From Leptospira meyeri (GTDB lineage Bacteria; Spirochaetota; Leptospiria; Leptospirales; Leptospiraceae): a DNA stretch of 64,000 nucleotides. The notes below the pieces were generated by a model that saw nothing but the letters and a program-made list of their open reading frames with translations, ran no database searches and was not told the DNA's origin. Location of the stretch: positions 1,582,001 through 1,646,000 of the forward strand of contig NZ_SORO01000001.1 of the NCBI RefSeq assembly GCF_004368965.1, read 5' to 3'. The position numbers and the translations under genes are program-made. How positions within the stretch are numbered: the first letter of the stretch is position 1; each line of letters starts with the position of its first letter. Below, piece by piece: positions 57,085-64,000 of this stretch.

Positions 57085-58389
57085 ATGGTTCAGGAAGAAG
57101 AATGCCTCAGAATTATGACCCCCATGCAGAATCCTCCCTCTTCCCTTTGGGCGAACCGCCTCCGCCAAAACCAAGGAATCCGTTCCCTGATGGAAGATTT
57201 GGGCCAGGTGACGGGCCATCCCGACGAAATTCTTCTGGGAGGGGGAAATCCGGCTCATATCCCGGAAGCGGAAGCAATCTTTGCCGAAGCCTTTCAGAGT
57301 CTTGCGAAAGATCCAAAACTTGGAGCCTTACTCGGAGACTACCAAGCTCCGATTGGAAACGATCGTTTTCGTTCCCTTGCGGCAGAGTTTCTTTCCCCTC
57401 ATTTAGGTGCAGATCTTAGAAAGGACAATATTGCTTTTTTTAACGGCAGCCAAAACGCCTATTCGTATTTACTCAACATTCATTCTGGAAAGATGATGGA
57501 CGGGAGTTTTAAAAAAATTCTCCTACCGATTGTTCCAGATTACATCGGTTATGCGGACCAGTCCATCGAAGCAGATGCATTTTTGGCTACAAAACCAGAA
57601 GTGATTCGAACAGGAAATCGTAGATTTCGATACGGTTTAAACAAAACGGAGTTTGATCTTTCCATTGTTGGTTGTGTGGCCTTATCTCGGCCAACAAATC
57701 CTACGGGAAATATTTTATCAAACAAGGACATTGAATGGGTGGAAGAAAGAACTCAAAAACAAAAACTTCCTCTCCTGATTGATTTAGCCTATGGGAATCC
57801 TTTCCCAAATTTAATTGGGCAAGAAGAACCGATTCATTACCGGGAAGGGAGAACTCTATCCCTTAGTTTCTCAAAAATTGGACTCCCAGGGGTTCGTTTG
57901 GGGATTGTTGTTTCCGATCCCGATACCATAGAAACCCTCTCTGCCTATGCTGCTGTAGGGAATCTTGCCGTAGGAAATTTAGGTGTTTATCTGATGGAGA
58001 TTCTCTTTCGTAAAGAAATCCTCACCAACCTTGCAAAAAACATCTTACGTCCGTTTTATGACAAAAAAAGAGAACTCGCAATTGCCATTTTTGAATCAGA
58101 ATTCCAAAAACATGGAATCGAATATGAAATCCATGATCCTATGGGTGGATTTTTTCTTTGGATTCGATTCCCCAACCTATCAGTCACCAACCATAAACTT
58201 TACCACCTTTGTAAAGATAAACGGCTCTTCATTGTTTCAGGACATTATTTCTTTCCTGGTTTAAACTCAGATTTTTCGCATACTCAAGATTGCATACGTT
58301 TGACATATTGTCGTCCAGAAGAAGAATTAGCCAGGGGAGCCCATATCCTTGCGGAAATTATTGCCTCCCACCAGACAAAATCCGAATGA
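57085..58389 (+). CDS. Class I aminotransferase, AvtA-like (valine-pyruvate type)
   Basis: A PLP enzyme of up to 434 residues. The N terminus (GIRSLMEDLGQVTGHPDEILLGGGNPAHIPEAE, in part) and overall layout match AvtA rather than AspC. Motifs: LSRPTNPTGNILSN, LLIDLAYGNPFP with the PLP Asp-Tyr region, and Schiff-base Lys in LSFSKIGLPGVRLG. Several starts are possible (57085, or the Met at 57115). Divergent from the DegT-like gene and overlapping the next gene by 4 bp. Confidence 0.85.
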   Translation: MVQEEECLRIMTPMQNPPSSLWANRLRQNQGIRSLMEDLGQVTGHPDEILLGGGNPAHIPEAEAIFAEAFQSLAKDPKLGALLGDYQAPIGNDRFRSLAAEFLSPHLGADLRKDNIAFFNGSQNAYSYLLNIHSGKMMDGSFKKILLPIVPDYIGYADQSIEADAFLATKPEVIRTGNRRFRYGLNKTEFDLSIVGCVALSRPTNPTGNILSNKDIEWVEERTQKQKLPLLIDLAYGNPFPNLIGQEEPIHYREGRTLSLSFSKIGLPGVRLGIVVSDPDTIETLSAYAAVGNLAVGNLGVYLMEILFRKEILTNLAKNILRPFYDKKRELAIAIFESEFQKHGIEYEIHDPMGGFFLWIRFPNLSVTNHKLYHLCKDKRLFIVSGHYFFPGLNSDFSHTQDCIRLTYCRPEEELARGAHILAEIIASHQTKSE

Positions 58390-60704
58390 GTGAAGACAGC
58401 ATTGATCTATCAGACACAGTCTTAGAGAATCCTTCGTCAAAAGACGAAAGTTCTAATGATAGACCTTCTGCGCAGTCTTACATTTTTTTGTCTGACTCAG
58501 TGGGAAGTCTTACACCCACAGCACGTTGTATCTTAGATGAGCTAAAAGATTGGCACAAACGTGTAGAAAAACATGGCTCAAAAGAAAAACACGCATCTTA
58601 CTTAATGACGGTGGATAAACTCCCCGAAGCCTTAGGAAAGTATACCAACCTCGGTGCACAAGGCCGTTCCGAAAATTCGATCTACCATGCTCTTCGACAA
58701 ATTTTAGACATCGACCATCGTGGCCAAAACCGTGCCGCATATGCTTATCCTTATCTCATTCGTACGGGGAGTAAAATCTCTTCAAAAATTGCTCTCGTTG
58801 CCCCGCAAAACGAAAATAAAACGGATACCCAACCTTATCGACAGGCATGTTTTCGTTTTTCGCAAGAACTCATCAAAGTATTACTCGAAAACCGTGCTAA
58901 AAAAGGAAGGAACTGGGATGAAGAAAATCCGGGAACCCTCCTCTTACAAAAGAACAAAGAAGGAAACACCTGGCTCTATCCAAAACTGGGATCTCTCGAA
59001 GCAGAAGTATCCTCTTTAGTTCGAAAGGGATTTGGAAATTTACCTTATATCCCCATGCCAGACTTTCTACAAGACTTCACTGTTTTTGCGAGAGAACAAA
59101 ATCTTGCACTTCCCATTCTTGCCGATTACCATATTGTCATTGATGAACTAAATATTTTACCTGACGGGAGTTTCAAAAGATTGCCCGAAGTAGTGAACCA
59201 AATCCTTGCTCATATGAATGGATTGGAACATTTCACAAAAGACCAACTCACTAAACTTGCGAAAGATGCAAAGTATGAGTCCTTTCTTGCAACTTTTAGT
59301 GACTATATCTCCAAACCAAAATTTTCTTCTTTAGAATCCAAAATGAATCCAGAAGAAGAAGTGAAAAAATTCTTATCAATCATTGAAAACTTTCCCTATT
59401 CAACAGAAAAAGGAAACAAATCCCTTTCCATCAAAGAAACCATTGATCTCAGTGTAAAAATTTTAAAAAGACTATCGGAAGAAAAAGGATCTGTTCTCAC
59501 TCGTAAAGATGATAGCATTTACGGAACCGTCAAAAATGCAGTCATTGCAAAAATTCCAGAACATACAAAAAATCACAATACCCTGCTTAGGATTGATTTT
59601 GAAGATGAAGTTGCAAAAGCAGGAATCACTTCAGAAGAAAAAGCAAACGAATATATCAAACGTTTGAAAGACGACGTATTTTCTGATCATTCTTATTATG
59701 AAGAAAAACTTCCTGACGGAAGATCAGTTTATTACGTAGTCGATCATGGTTACATGGCTGCAGTCATTCACAAACTTGCGTTTGAAGGCAGGACCAATCC
59801 AGAATATAAAAAACAATTGGGTTATGCAAAAATCATCAACCATAAACTCTCTAACCCCAAACATCCAGAACTCAATAACAAACTAAAACCTGAGTTAATT
59901 GCTAAACTCAATGCTGATGTAAAAAACATGGAAGTGGAAGAATTGGAACGGGAACGTTCCAATGAAATTCGTTCTAGATTCAATGCTGTTCCAGGAATTT
60001 TGACATTTGTGGTCAGCACTCTTATTTTTATCACCGGAGCATATTATCTTCGTTCGGCGATGCCAATATTTTTTGGTGTACCTTTCTCCGTTGTGCTCGG
60101 ATTTATGGCAGCGATTTACTTCCGAGAAAAGTCCACAGAAGAAATTCGAGAAGATATCAAAAATTCAGGAAAGTTTTCTGGAGTGGGTGATTGGGGAAAA
60201 CCAACTTATAGTTCCAGTTCATCTTCTTCTTATGAAGACGAAGCAGAGACATCCAAAAAAGAAGAAAAACTTTCTCATATTTACAAAGCCGCAGATAACT
60301 TCGTATTTCCCAAACGATTCAATAAAATCACCGACAAAGTTTTAGATCCGAAATCCTTACGGTCTCGGATTTACGAAAATTTAGACAATATCAAACGCAA
60401 CAACATGACTCTCGGCAAAGAAAAGGATGACGACAAAGTGGCTTCCACTGTGGAATATGCGGTTTTGCAGTCGGTTTCCACCATTCTGATTCCAGATGAT
60501 GTTGCCATCCGGGATCTTCCGAGCACCATTCTCATCAATCGTAACGATATGAAATCAGCACTCTTTCGTGGCCAACTTGCGGACTACTATAGAGAAGAAA
60601 TGAACAAAAAGAAATTCGATAAAAAACTAGTTAAGTACTACACCTACCTCATCAACACGGTTGAGATGGAGTATTATAAATACCTTCCGAAAAAACGAGT
60701 TTAA
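58386..60704 (+). CDS. Large protein of unknown function with central membrane hairpin
   Basis: A 772-residue protein I do not recognise. The N-terminal 540 residues are soluble, helical and charged. Two adjacent helices at about residues 545-590 (ILTFVVSTLIFITGAYYL and IFFGVPFSVVLGFMAAIYF) form a hairpin. A Ser-rich stretch (TYSSSSSSSYEDEAETSKKE) follows, then a 120-residue C-terminal domain. The ATG at 58386 overlaps the aminotransferase stop as ATGA. A GEKDDDK-rich segment and lack of signal peptide suggest a cytoplasm-facing protein. Confidence 0.72.
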   Translation: MSEDSIDLSDTVLENPSSKDESSNDRPSAQSYIFLSDSVGSLTPTARCILDELKDWHKRVEKHGSKEKHASYLMTVDKLPEALGKYTNLGAQGRSENSIYHALRQILDIDHRGQNRAAYAYPYLIRTGSKISSKIALVAPQNENKTDTQPYRQACFRFSQELIKVLLENRAKKGRNWDEENPGTLLLQKNKEGNTWLYPKLGSLEAEVSSLVRKGFGNLPYIPMPDFLQDFTVFAREQNLALPILADYHIVIDELNILPDGSFKRLPEVVNQILAHMNGLEHFTKDQLTKLAKDAKYESFLATFSDYISKPKFSSLESKMNPEEEVKKFLSIIENFPYSTEKGNKSLSIKETIDLSVKILKRLSEEKGSVLTRKDDSIYGTVKNAVIAKIPEHTKNHNTLLRIDFEDEVAKAGITSEEKANEYIKRLKDDVFSDHSYYEEKLPDGRSVYYVVDHGYMAAVIHKLAFEGRTNPEYKKQLGYAKIINHKLSNPKHPELNNKLKPELIAKLNADVKNMEVEELERERSNEIRSRFNAVPGILTFVVSTLIFITGAYYLRSAMPIFFGVPFSVVLGFMAAIYFREKSTEEIREDIKNSGKFSGVGDWGKPTYSSSSSSSYEDEAETSKKEEKLSHIYKAADNFVFPKRFNKITDKVLDPKSLRSRIYENLDNIKRNNMTLGKEKDDDKVASTVEYAVLQSVSTILIPDDVAIRDLPSTILINRNDMKSALFRGQLADYYREEMNKKKFDKKLVKYYTYLINTVEMEYYKYLPKKRV

Positions 60705-60743
60705 AAACTAAAATCATTTGATTCCCTACGGGTCACTCCTCCT

Positions 60744-63017
60744 ATGGAGTTGATGTATCAAAACGGTATCGTACAATTTCCTATCATCATCATTGATGAA
60801 GATTTTCGTTCCGAAAATGCCAGTGGTCTTGGCATTCGAGCTATTGCAAAGGCCCTTGAAGGCGAAGGGATTGAAGTTCTGGGTGTTACCAGTTACGGAG
60901 ATTTAACTAGTTTTGTGCAACAACAGAGCCGGGCTTGTGGATTCATCCTCTCCATTGATGATGAAGAGTTCACTCCAGAAACTGAAGGCGAAGTTCCCGA
61001 TGCCCTACGCCAACTCAAAGATTTTGTGACGCAAGTGCGTCATAGGAACGCCGACATACCGCTGTTTCTTTATGGGGAAACAAGAACCAGTCGTCATATC
61101 CCCAATAGCATTTTAAAAGAATTACATGGCTTCATTCATATGTTTGAAGACACTCCAGAGTTTATGGCAAGAGCCATTCACAGGGAAGTAAAATCATACT
61201 TAGATAGTTTACCTCCTCCTTTTTTTCGTGCCTTAACTCAATACGCACATGATGGAAGTTATAGTTGGCATTGTCCGGGCCACTCCGGTGGAGTTGCCTT
61301 TTTAAAAAGTCCTGTGGGTCAAATGTTTCACCAATTTTTTGGTGAGAACATGCTTCGAGCTGACGTTTGTAATGCGGTAGATGAACTAGGACAACTTTTG
61401 GATCACACAGGACCCATCTCTGCCAGTGAACGAAACGCAGCACGTATTTTTCAATGTGATAGTTTATATTTTGTAACCAATGGAACATCTACTTCCAATA
61501 AAATTGTTTGGCATAGTACAGTAGCACCAGGTGACGTAGTGATCGTTGATCGTAACTGTCATAAAAGTATCCTTCATGCCATTACGATGACGGGTGCCAT
61601 ACCTGTTTTTTTAATGCCAACAAGAAACCATTTCGGAATCATTGGTCCCATTCCCAAATCTGAATTCAAATGGGAAAACATTCAGAAAAAAATTGCGGAG
61701 CATCCTTTTGCCAAAGATGTAAAAGGAAATCCAAGAATTCTCACCATCACCCAAAGTACGTATGATGGAATTTTATATAATGTGGAAGACATAAAATCAG
61801 AGTTAGATGGTAAGATATCAACACTTCACTTTGATGAAGCATGGCTCCCACATGCCTCCTTTCATAGATTCTACACTGGGATGCATGCCATTGGATCGGA
61901 CAGGCCAAGACCGAAAGAAAGTATGATCTTTGCCACCCAGTCCACACATAAACTTCTAGCTGGTCTTTCACAAGCAAGTCAGATCCTTGTGCAAAATAGT
62001 GAAAAAGAATCTTTGGACAGAAACCTATTCAATGAAGCTTTTTTAATGCATACAAGCACGAGTCCGCAGTATGCCATCATTGCTTCTTGTGATGTGGCCG
62101 CAGCCATGATGGAATCTCCTGGCGGGAATGCACTTGTAGAAGAATCCATTGAAGAGGCTCTCGATTTCCGACGTGCCATGCGAAAAGTGGACTTGGAACT
62201 TGAAGAAGACTGGTGGTTTAGTGTTTGGGGTCCAGAGGCTCTTGTGGAAGAAGGAGCCGGAGAACGGGACGAATGGATCCTAAAAGCAAATGACCGTTGG
62301 CATGGGTTTGGTGATATTGCGGAAGGATTCAATATGTTGGATCCAATCAAAGCTACTGTTATCACTCCCGGGATGAGTGTGGAAGGTGAATTTGCTGATT
62401 GGGGAATCCCTGCTCTCATTCTCACCAAGTACTTAGCAGAACACGGAATCATCGTTGAAAAAACAGGACTTTATAGTTTCTTTATTATGTTTACCATCGG
62501 TATCACCAAAGGTCGTTGGAACACTATGGTTACCGAATTACAACAGTTCAAAGATGATTATGATTCGAACCAACCTCTTTGGCGAGTGATGCCGAAGTTT
62601 ACCACTGCTTATCCAAAGTATGATAGGATTGGACTTCGTGATCTTTGCCAATCCATGCATGAAGTCTACCGAGCCAACAATATCTCTCACCTAACAACAG
62701 AGATGTATTTGAGCCCAATGATTCCTGCAATGAAACCTTCAGAAGCATTTTCTAAAATGGCACATCGTGACATTGAAAGGGTTCCGATTGATGAATTAGA
62801 AGGAAGAATTACTTCGGTGTTGCTTACACCCTATCCTCCTGGAATTCCACTACTCATCCCAGGAGAAAAGTTCAACATGACCATCATTCGTTACTTACAA
62901 TTCGCACGTGAGTTTAACTCGAAGTTTCCAGGTTTTGAAACTGATATCCACGGCCTTGTGGAAGAAAAATCAGAATCAGGCCATGTAACTTACTACGTGG
63001 ATTGTGTATCTGAATAA
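60744..63017 (+). CDS. Orn/Lys/Arg decarboxylase (AdiA/CadA-type)
   Basis: A 757-residue fold-type I PLP decarboxylase with an N-terminal response-regulator-like wing domain (residues 1-150), a core with Schiff-base K403 (TQSTHKLLAGLSQ), the His of SWHCPGHSGG and HFDEAWLPHASFH, and the C-terminal family domain. Length equals biodegradative arginine or lysine decarboxylases. Product agmatine or cadaverine is likely; substrate is not decided by sequence. It lies 39 bp after the 772-residue gene. Start 60744 or 60753. Confidence 0.9.
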   Translation: MELMYQNGIVQFPIIIIDEDFRSENASGLGIRAIAKALEGEGIEVLGVTSYGDLTSFVQQQSRACGFILSIDDEEFTPETEGEVPDALRQLKDFVTQVRHRNADIPLFLYGETRTSRHIPNSILKELHGFIHMFEDTPEFMARAIHREVKSYLDSLPPPFFRALTQYAHDGSYSWHCPGHSGGVAFLKSPVGQMFHQFFGENMLRADVCNAVDELGQLLDHTGPISASERNAARIFQCDSLYFVTNGTSTSNKIVWHSTVAPGDVVIVDRNCHKSILHAITMTGAIPVFLMPTRNHFGIIGPIPKSEFKWENIQKKIAEHPFAKDVKGNPRILTITQSTYDGILYNVEDIKSELDGKISTLHFDEAWLPHASFHRFYTGMHAIGSDRPRPKESMIFATQSTHKLLAGLSQASQILVQNSEKESLDRNLFNEAFLMHTSTSPQYAIIASCDVAAAMMESPGGNALVEESIEEALDFRRAMRKVDLELEEDWWFSVWGPEALVEEGAGERDEWILKANDRWHGFGDIAEGFNMLDPIKATVITPGMSVEGEFADWGIPALILTKYLAEHGIIVEKTGLYSFFIMFTIGITKGRWNTMVTELQQFKDDYDSNQPLWRVMPKFTTAYPKYDRIGLRDLCQSMHEVYRANNISHLTTEMYLSPMIPAMKPSEAFSKMAHRDIERVPIDELEGRITSVLLTPYPPGIPLLIPGEKFNMTIIRYLQFAREFNSKFPGFETDIHGLVEEKSESGHVTYYVDCVSE

Positions 63018-63037
63018 AACACAAAATTTGCAAAAAC

Positions 63038-63070
63038 CAATATCAGGTAAAAATACCACCTGGTATTGGT
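63038..63070. terminator. Hairpin between the decarboxylase and the next convergent gene
   Basis: CCAATATCAGGT (63038-63049) and ACCTGGTATTGG (63059-63070) pair with one G-T wobble over a 9-nt loop. Located just after the decarboxylase stop and downstream of the minus-strand gene, so it may serve both. Confidence 0.55.
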
Positions 63071-63080
63071 GAATGAAAAA

Positions 63081-63704
63081 TCATTCCCACTCAATCATTT
63101 TCACCACATCTTTCAAACAATCTTCTCTTGTTCCTTGGTCTTGTTTCAAAGTTGGCAATCCAGAATACCATTTTCCATCGGGATATTTCAAATCCACCCA
63201 GAAGGAAAAGAGAGTGGTTTCTCCGTTATTATTTTTAATTTCAATATTGAGCAGTTTTAAATCAGAAACACCTGTTTCTTTATAAAACACTTCCCCATTC
63301 CGAGTGCGGATTCGAATTTTTTTGGGAACCACTTCATAAGTAATTCCCTTTTTTTCTTCTCGTTTTTGTTTTAATTCCCAAGAGTCAATCCGCACAGAAT
63401 CCAGTTCGTTTACGTTCAGCTTTTTTTTGTAAAGGATTCCATCTTTAGAATGCTCAAAGGACATCGACTGACTGCCGCTAGATGATTCACCACGAACGGT
63501 TCTCCCGTCGCAAAGGGTAAGGTTTAAAACCTTGGGTTCAGATGAATCTTTGTCTCCACGAGCATTTCGTGGTTCTTTCGATTGTTCCTGAGGGAGCGAG
63601 GGAAGGTTTGGTTCCTTGGGCAATCGAGGTTCTCCGAGTACCGGAGAAAAAAATCCGAGGGTCCCTACCCAAAGAAAGAGTCGCAGTCGGATGAAGTTTT
63701 CCAT
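63081..63704 (-). CDS. Hypothetical exported protein
   Basis: About 207 residues from the Met at 63704; the frame extends to 63722 but that overlaps the divergent exchanger start. A signal peptide (RLFLWVGTLGFFSPVLGEP) is followed by a Pro/Ser/Glu-rich linker and a beta-rich domain (VRIDSWELKQKREEKKGITYEVVPKK, in part) with Cys only at CDGRTV and near the C terminus. No known domain recognised. Confidence 0.65.
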   Translation of the reverse strand: MENFIRLRLFLWVGTLGFFSPVLGEPRLPKEPNLPSLPQEQSKEPRNARGDKDSSEPKVLNLTLCDGRTVRGESSSGSQSMSFEHSKDGILYKKKLNVNELDSVRIDSWELKQKREEKKGITYEVVPKKIRIRTRNGEVFYKETGVSDLKLLNIEIKNNNGETTLFSFWVDLKYPDGKWYSGLPTLKQDQGTREDCLKDVVKMIEWE

Positions 63705-63720
63705 ATTCTGACCTTTATCC

Positions 63721-64000
63721 ATGGATGCATTTCTTACTGCAACTTTTCAAACCCTTCCCTTGCCAGTTCTTTTACTCGTCATCATCGGCTCCATCCTTGT
63801 TTTAGGCAAAGCTGCTGACGTACTTGTCGATGAGGCAGTTTCCCTTTCGACTAGATGGGGAGTTCCCAAAATGATCATTGGGGCCACCATCGTGAGTTTG
63901 GGCACAACCCTTCCCGAAGTTTCTGTTTCGGTCCTTTCTGCACTGGAGGGAAATCCTGGAATCGCACTCGGGAATGCGGTAGGTTCTATCATCTGCGATA
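63721..64000 (+). CDS. Sodium/calcium exchanger (CaCA/YrbG-like), N-terminal part
   Basis: A partial gene that runs off the window; 93 residues are visible. Two helices and the first alpha-repeat motif of the Ca2+/cation antiporter family are present: IIGATIVSLGTTLPEVSVSV, followed by LGNAVGSIICD. The conserved Glu in GTTLPE is the ion-binding acid. ATG at 63721 overlaps the upstream edge of the divergent exported-protein frame, favouring the later start for that gene. Confidence 0.88.
   Translation, partial: MDAFLTATFQTLPLPVLLLVIIGSILVLGKAADVLVDEAVSLSTRWGVPKMIIGATIVSLGTTLPEVSVSVLSALEGNPGIALGNAVGSIICD

Overview
The window looks like chromosomal DNA of a spirochaete, most probably Leptospira, and perhaps a saprophytic (L. 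biflexa-like) species. The DNA is AT-rich, genes are densely packed on both strands with many 4-14 bp overlaps, and the content is mixed and mostly housekeeping: flagellar M-ring, many lipoproteins, large PAS hybrid kinases, MASE1/SpoIIE phosphatase, and a MazEF module resembling leptospiral chpIK. The assignment rests on overall gene make-up; there is no rRNA or other marker. No rRNA, tRNA, CRISPR array, insertion sequence or prophage was seen, and no gene-free stretch exceeds 300 bp.

Layout. 1-5.5 kb: HAD phosphatase; a TetR regulator divergent from a class III aminotransferase across a perfect palindromic operator; a MazEF pair; fliF. 5.5-9 kb: a polytopic adenylate cyclase and an alpha/beta hydrolase. 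9-12.7 kb: minus-strand operon dapA-dapB-cdaA-cdaR (lysine/meso-diaminopimelate plus c-di-AMP). 12.7-20.2 kb: a WecA/WbpL-type glycosyltransferase with a DUF368/PopT lipid-phosphate translocase, an aromatic amino acid ammonia-lyase with tyrosine-type residues, NhaD, a metallo-beta-lactamase-fold lipoprotein, and a YdcF/ElyC protein. 20.3-23.5 kb: cytochrome c maturation genes ccmE-ccmF-ccmH-like, with a CXXXY-type CcmE and an unusual CxC CcmH-like protein. 23.5-28.6 kb: alpha-oxoamine synthase (BioF-like), class III-type sirtuin, DUF486, separate coaC and coaB, and a CorC/HlyC-family protein.

28.7-34.9 kb: a large secreted TPR-like protein with what looks like a degenerate CHAT domain, divergent from a five-PAS hybrid histidine kinase. 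35.0-38.4 kb: the standout locus, a family 2A encapsulin shell overlapping a SufS-type cysteine desulfurase with a disordered N-terminal extension (likely cargo-loading), tail to tail with an SrpH-type serine O-acetyltransferase. This would be a sulfur-metabolism nanocompartment. 38.5-46.5 kb: ABC-F ATPase coupled to MASE1-SpoIIE, a lipoprotein cluster with a duplicated and partly decayed paralogue, ilvC, and a thiolase.

46.7-54.7 kb: membrane and exported proteins, including an SH3-like protein coupled to a zinc phospholipase C-like protein and a tandem pair of M23 peptidases. Also here are DUF2237, GST, CutA and a discoidin-type protein. 54.7-64 kb: an ATP-grasp-like protein behind a DegT-family protein whose catalytic lysine is Glu; divergent from these, an AvtA-like aminotransferase coupled to a 772-residue membrane protein of unknown function, then an AdiA-type decarboxylase; finally an exported protein and the start of a Na+/Ca2+ exchanger cut by the window end.
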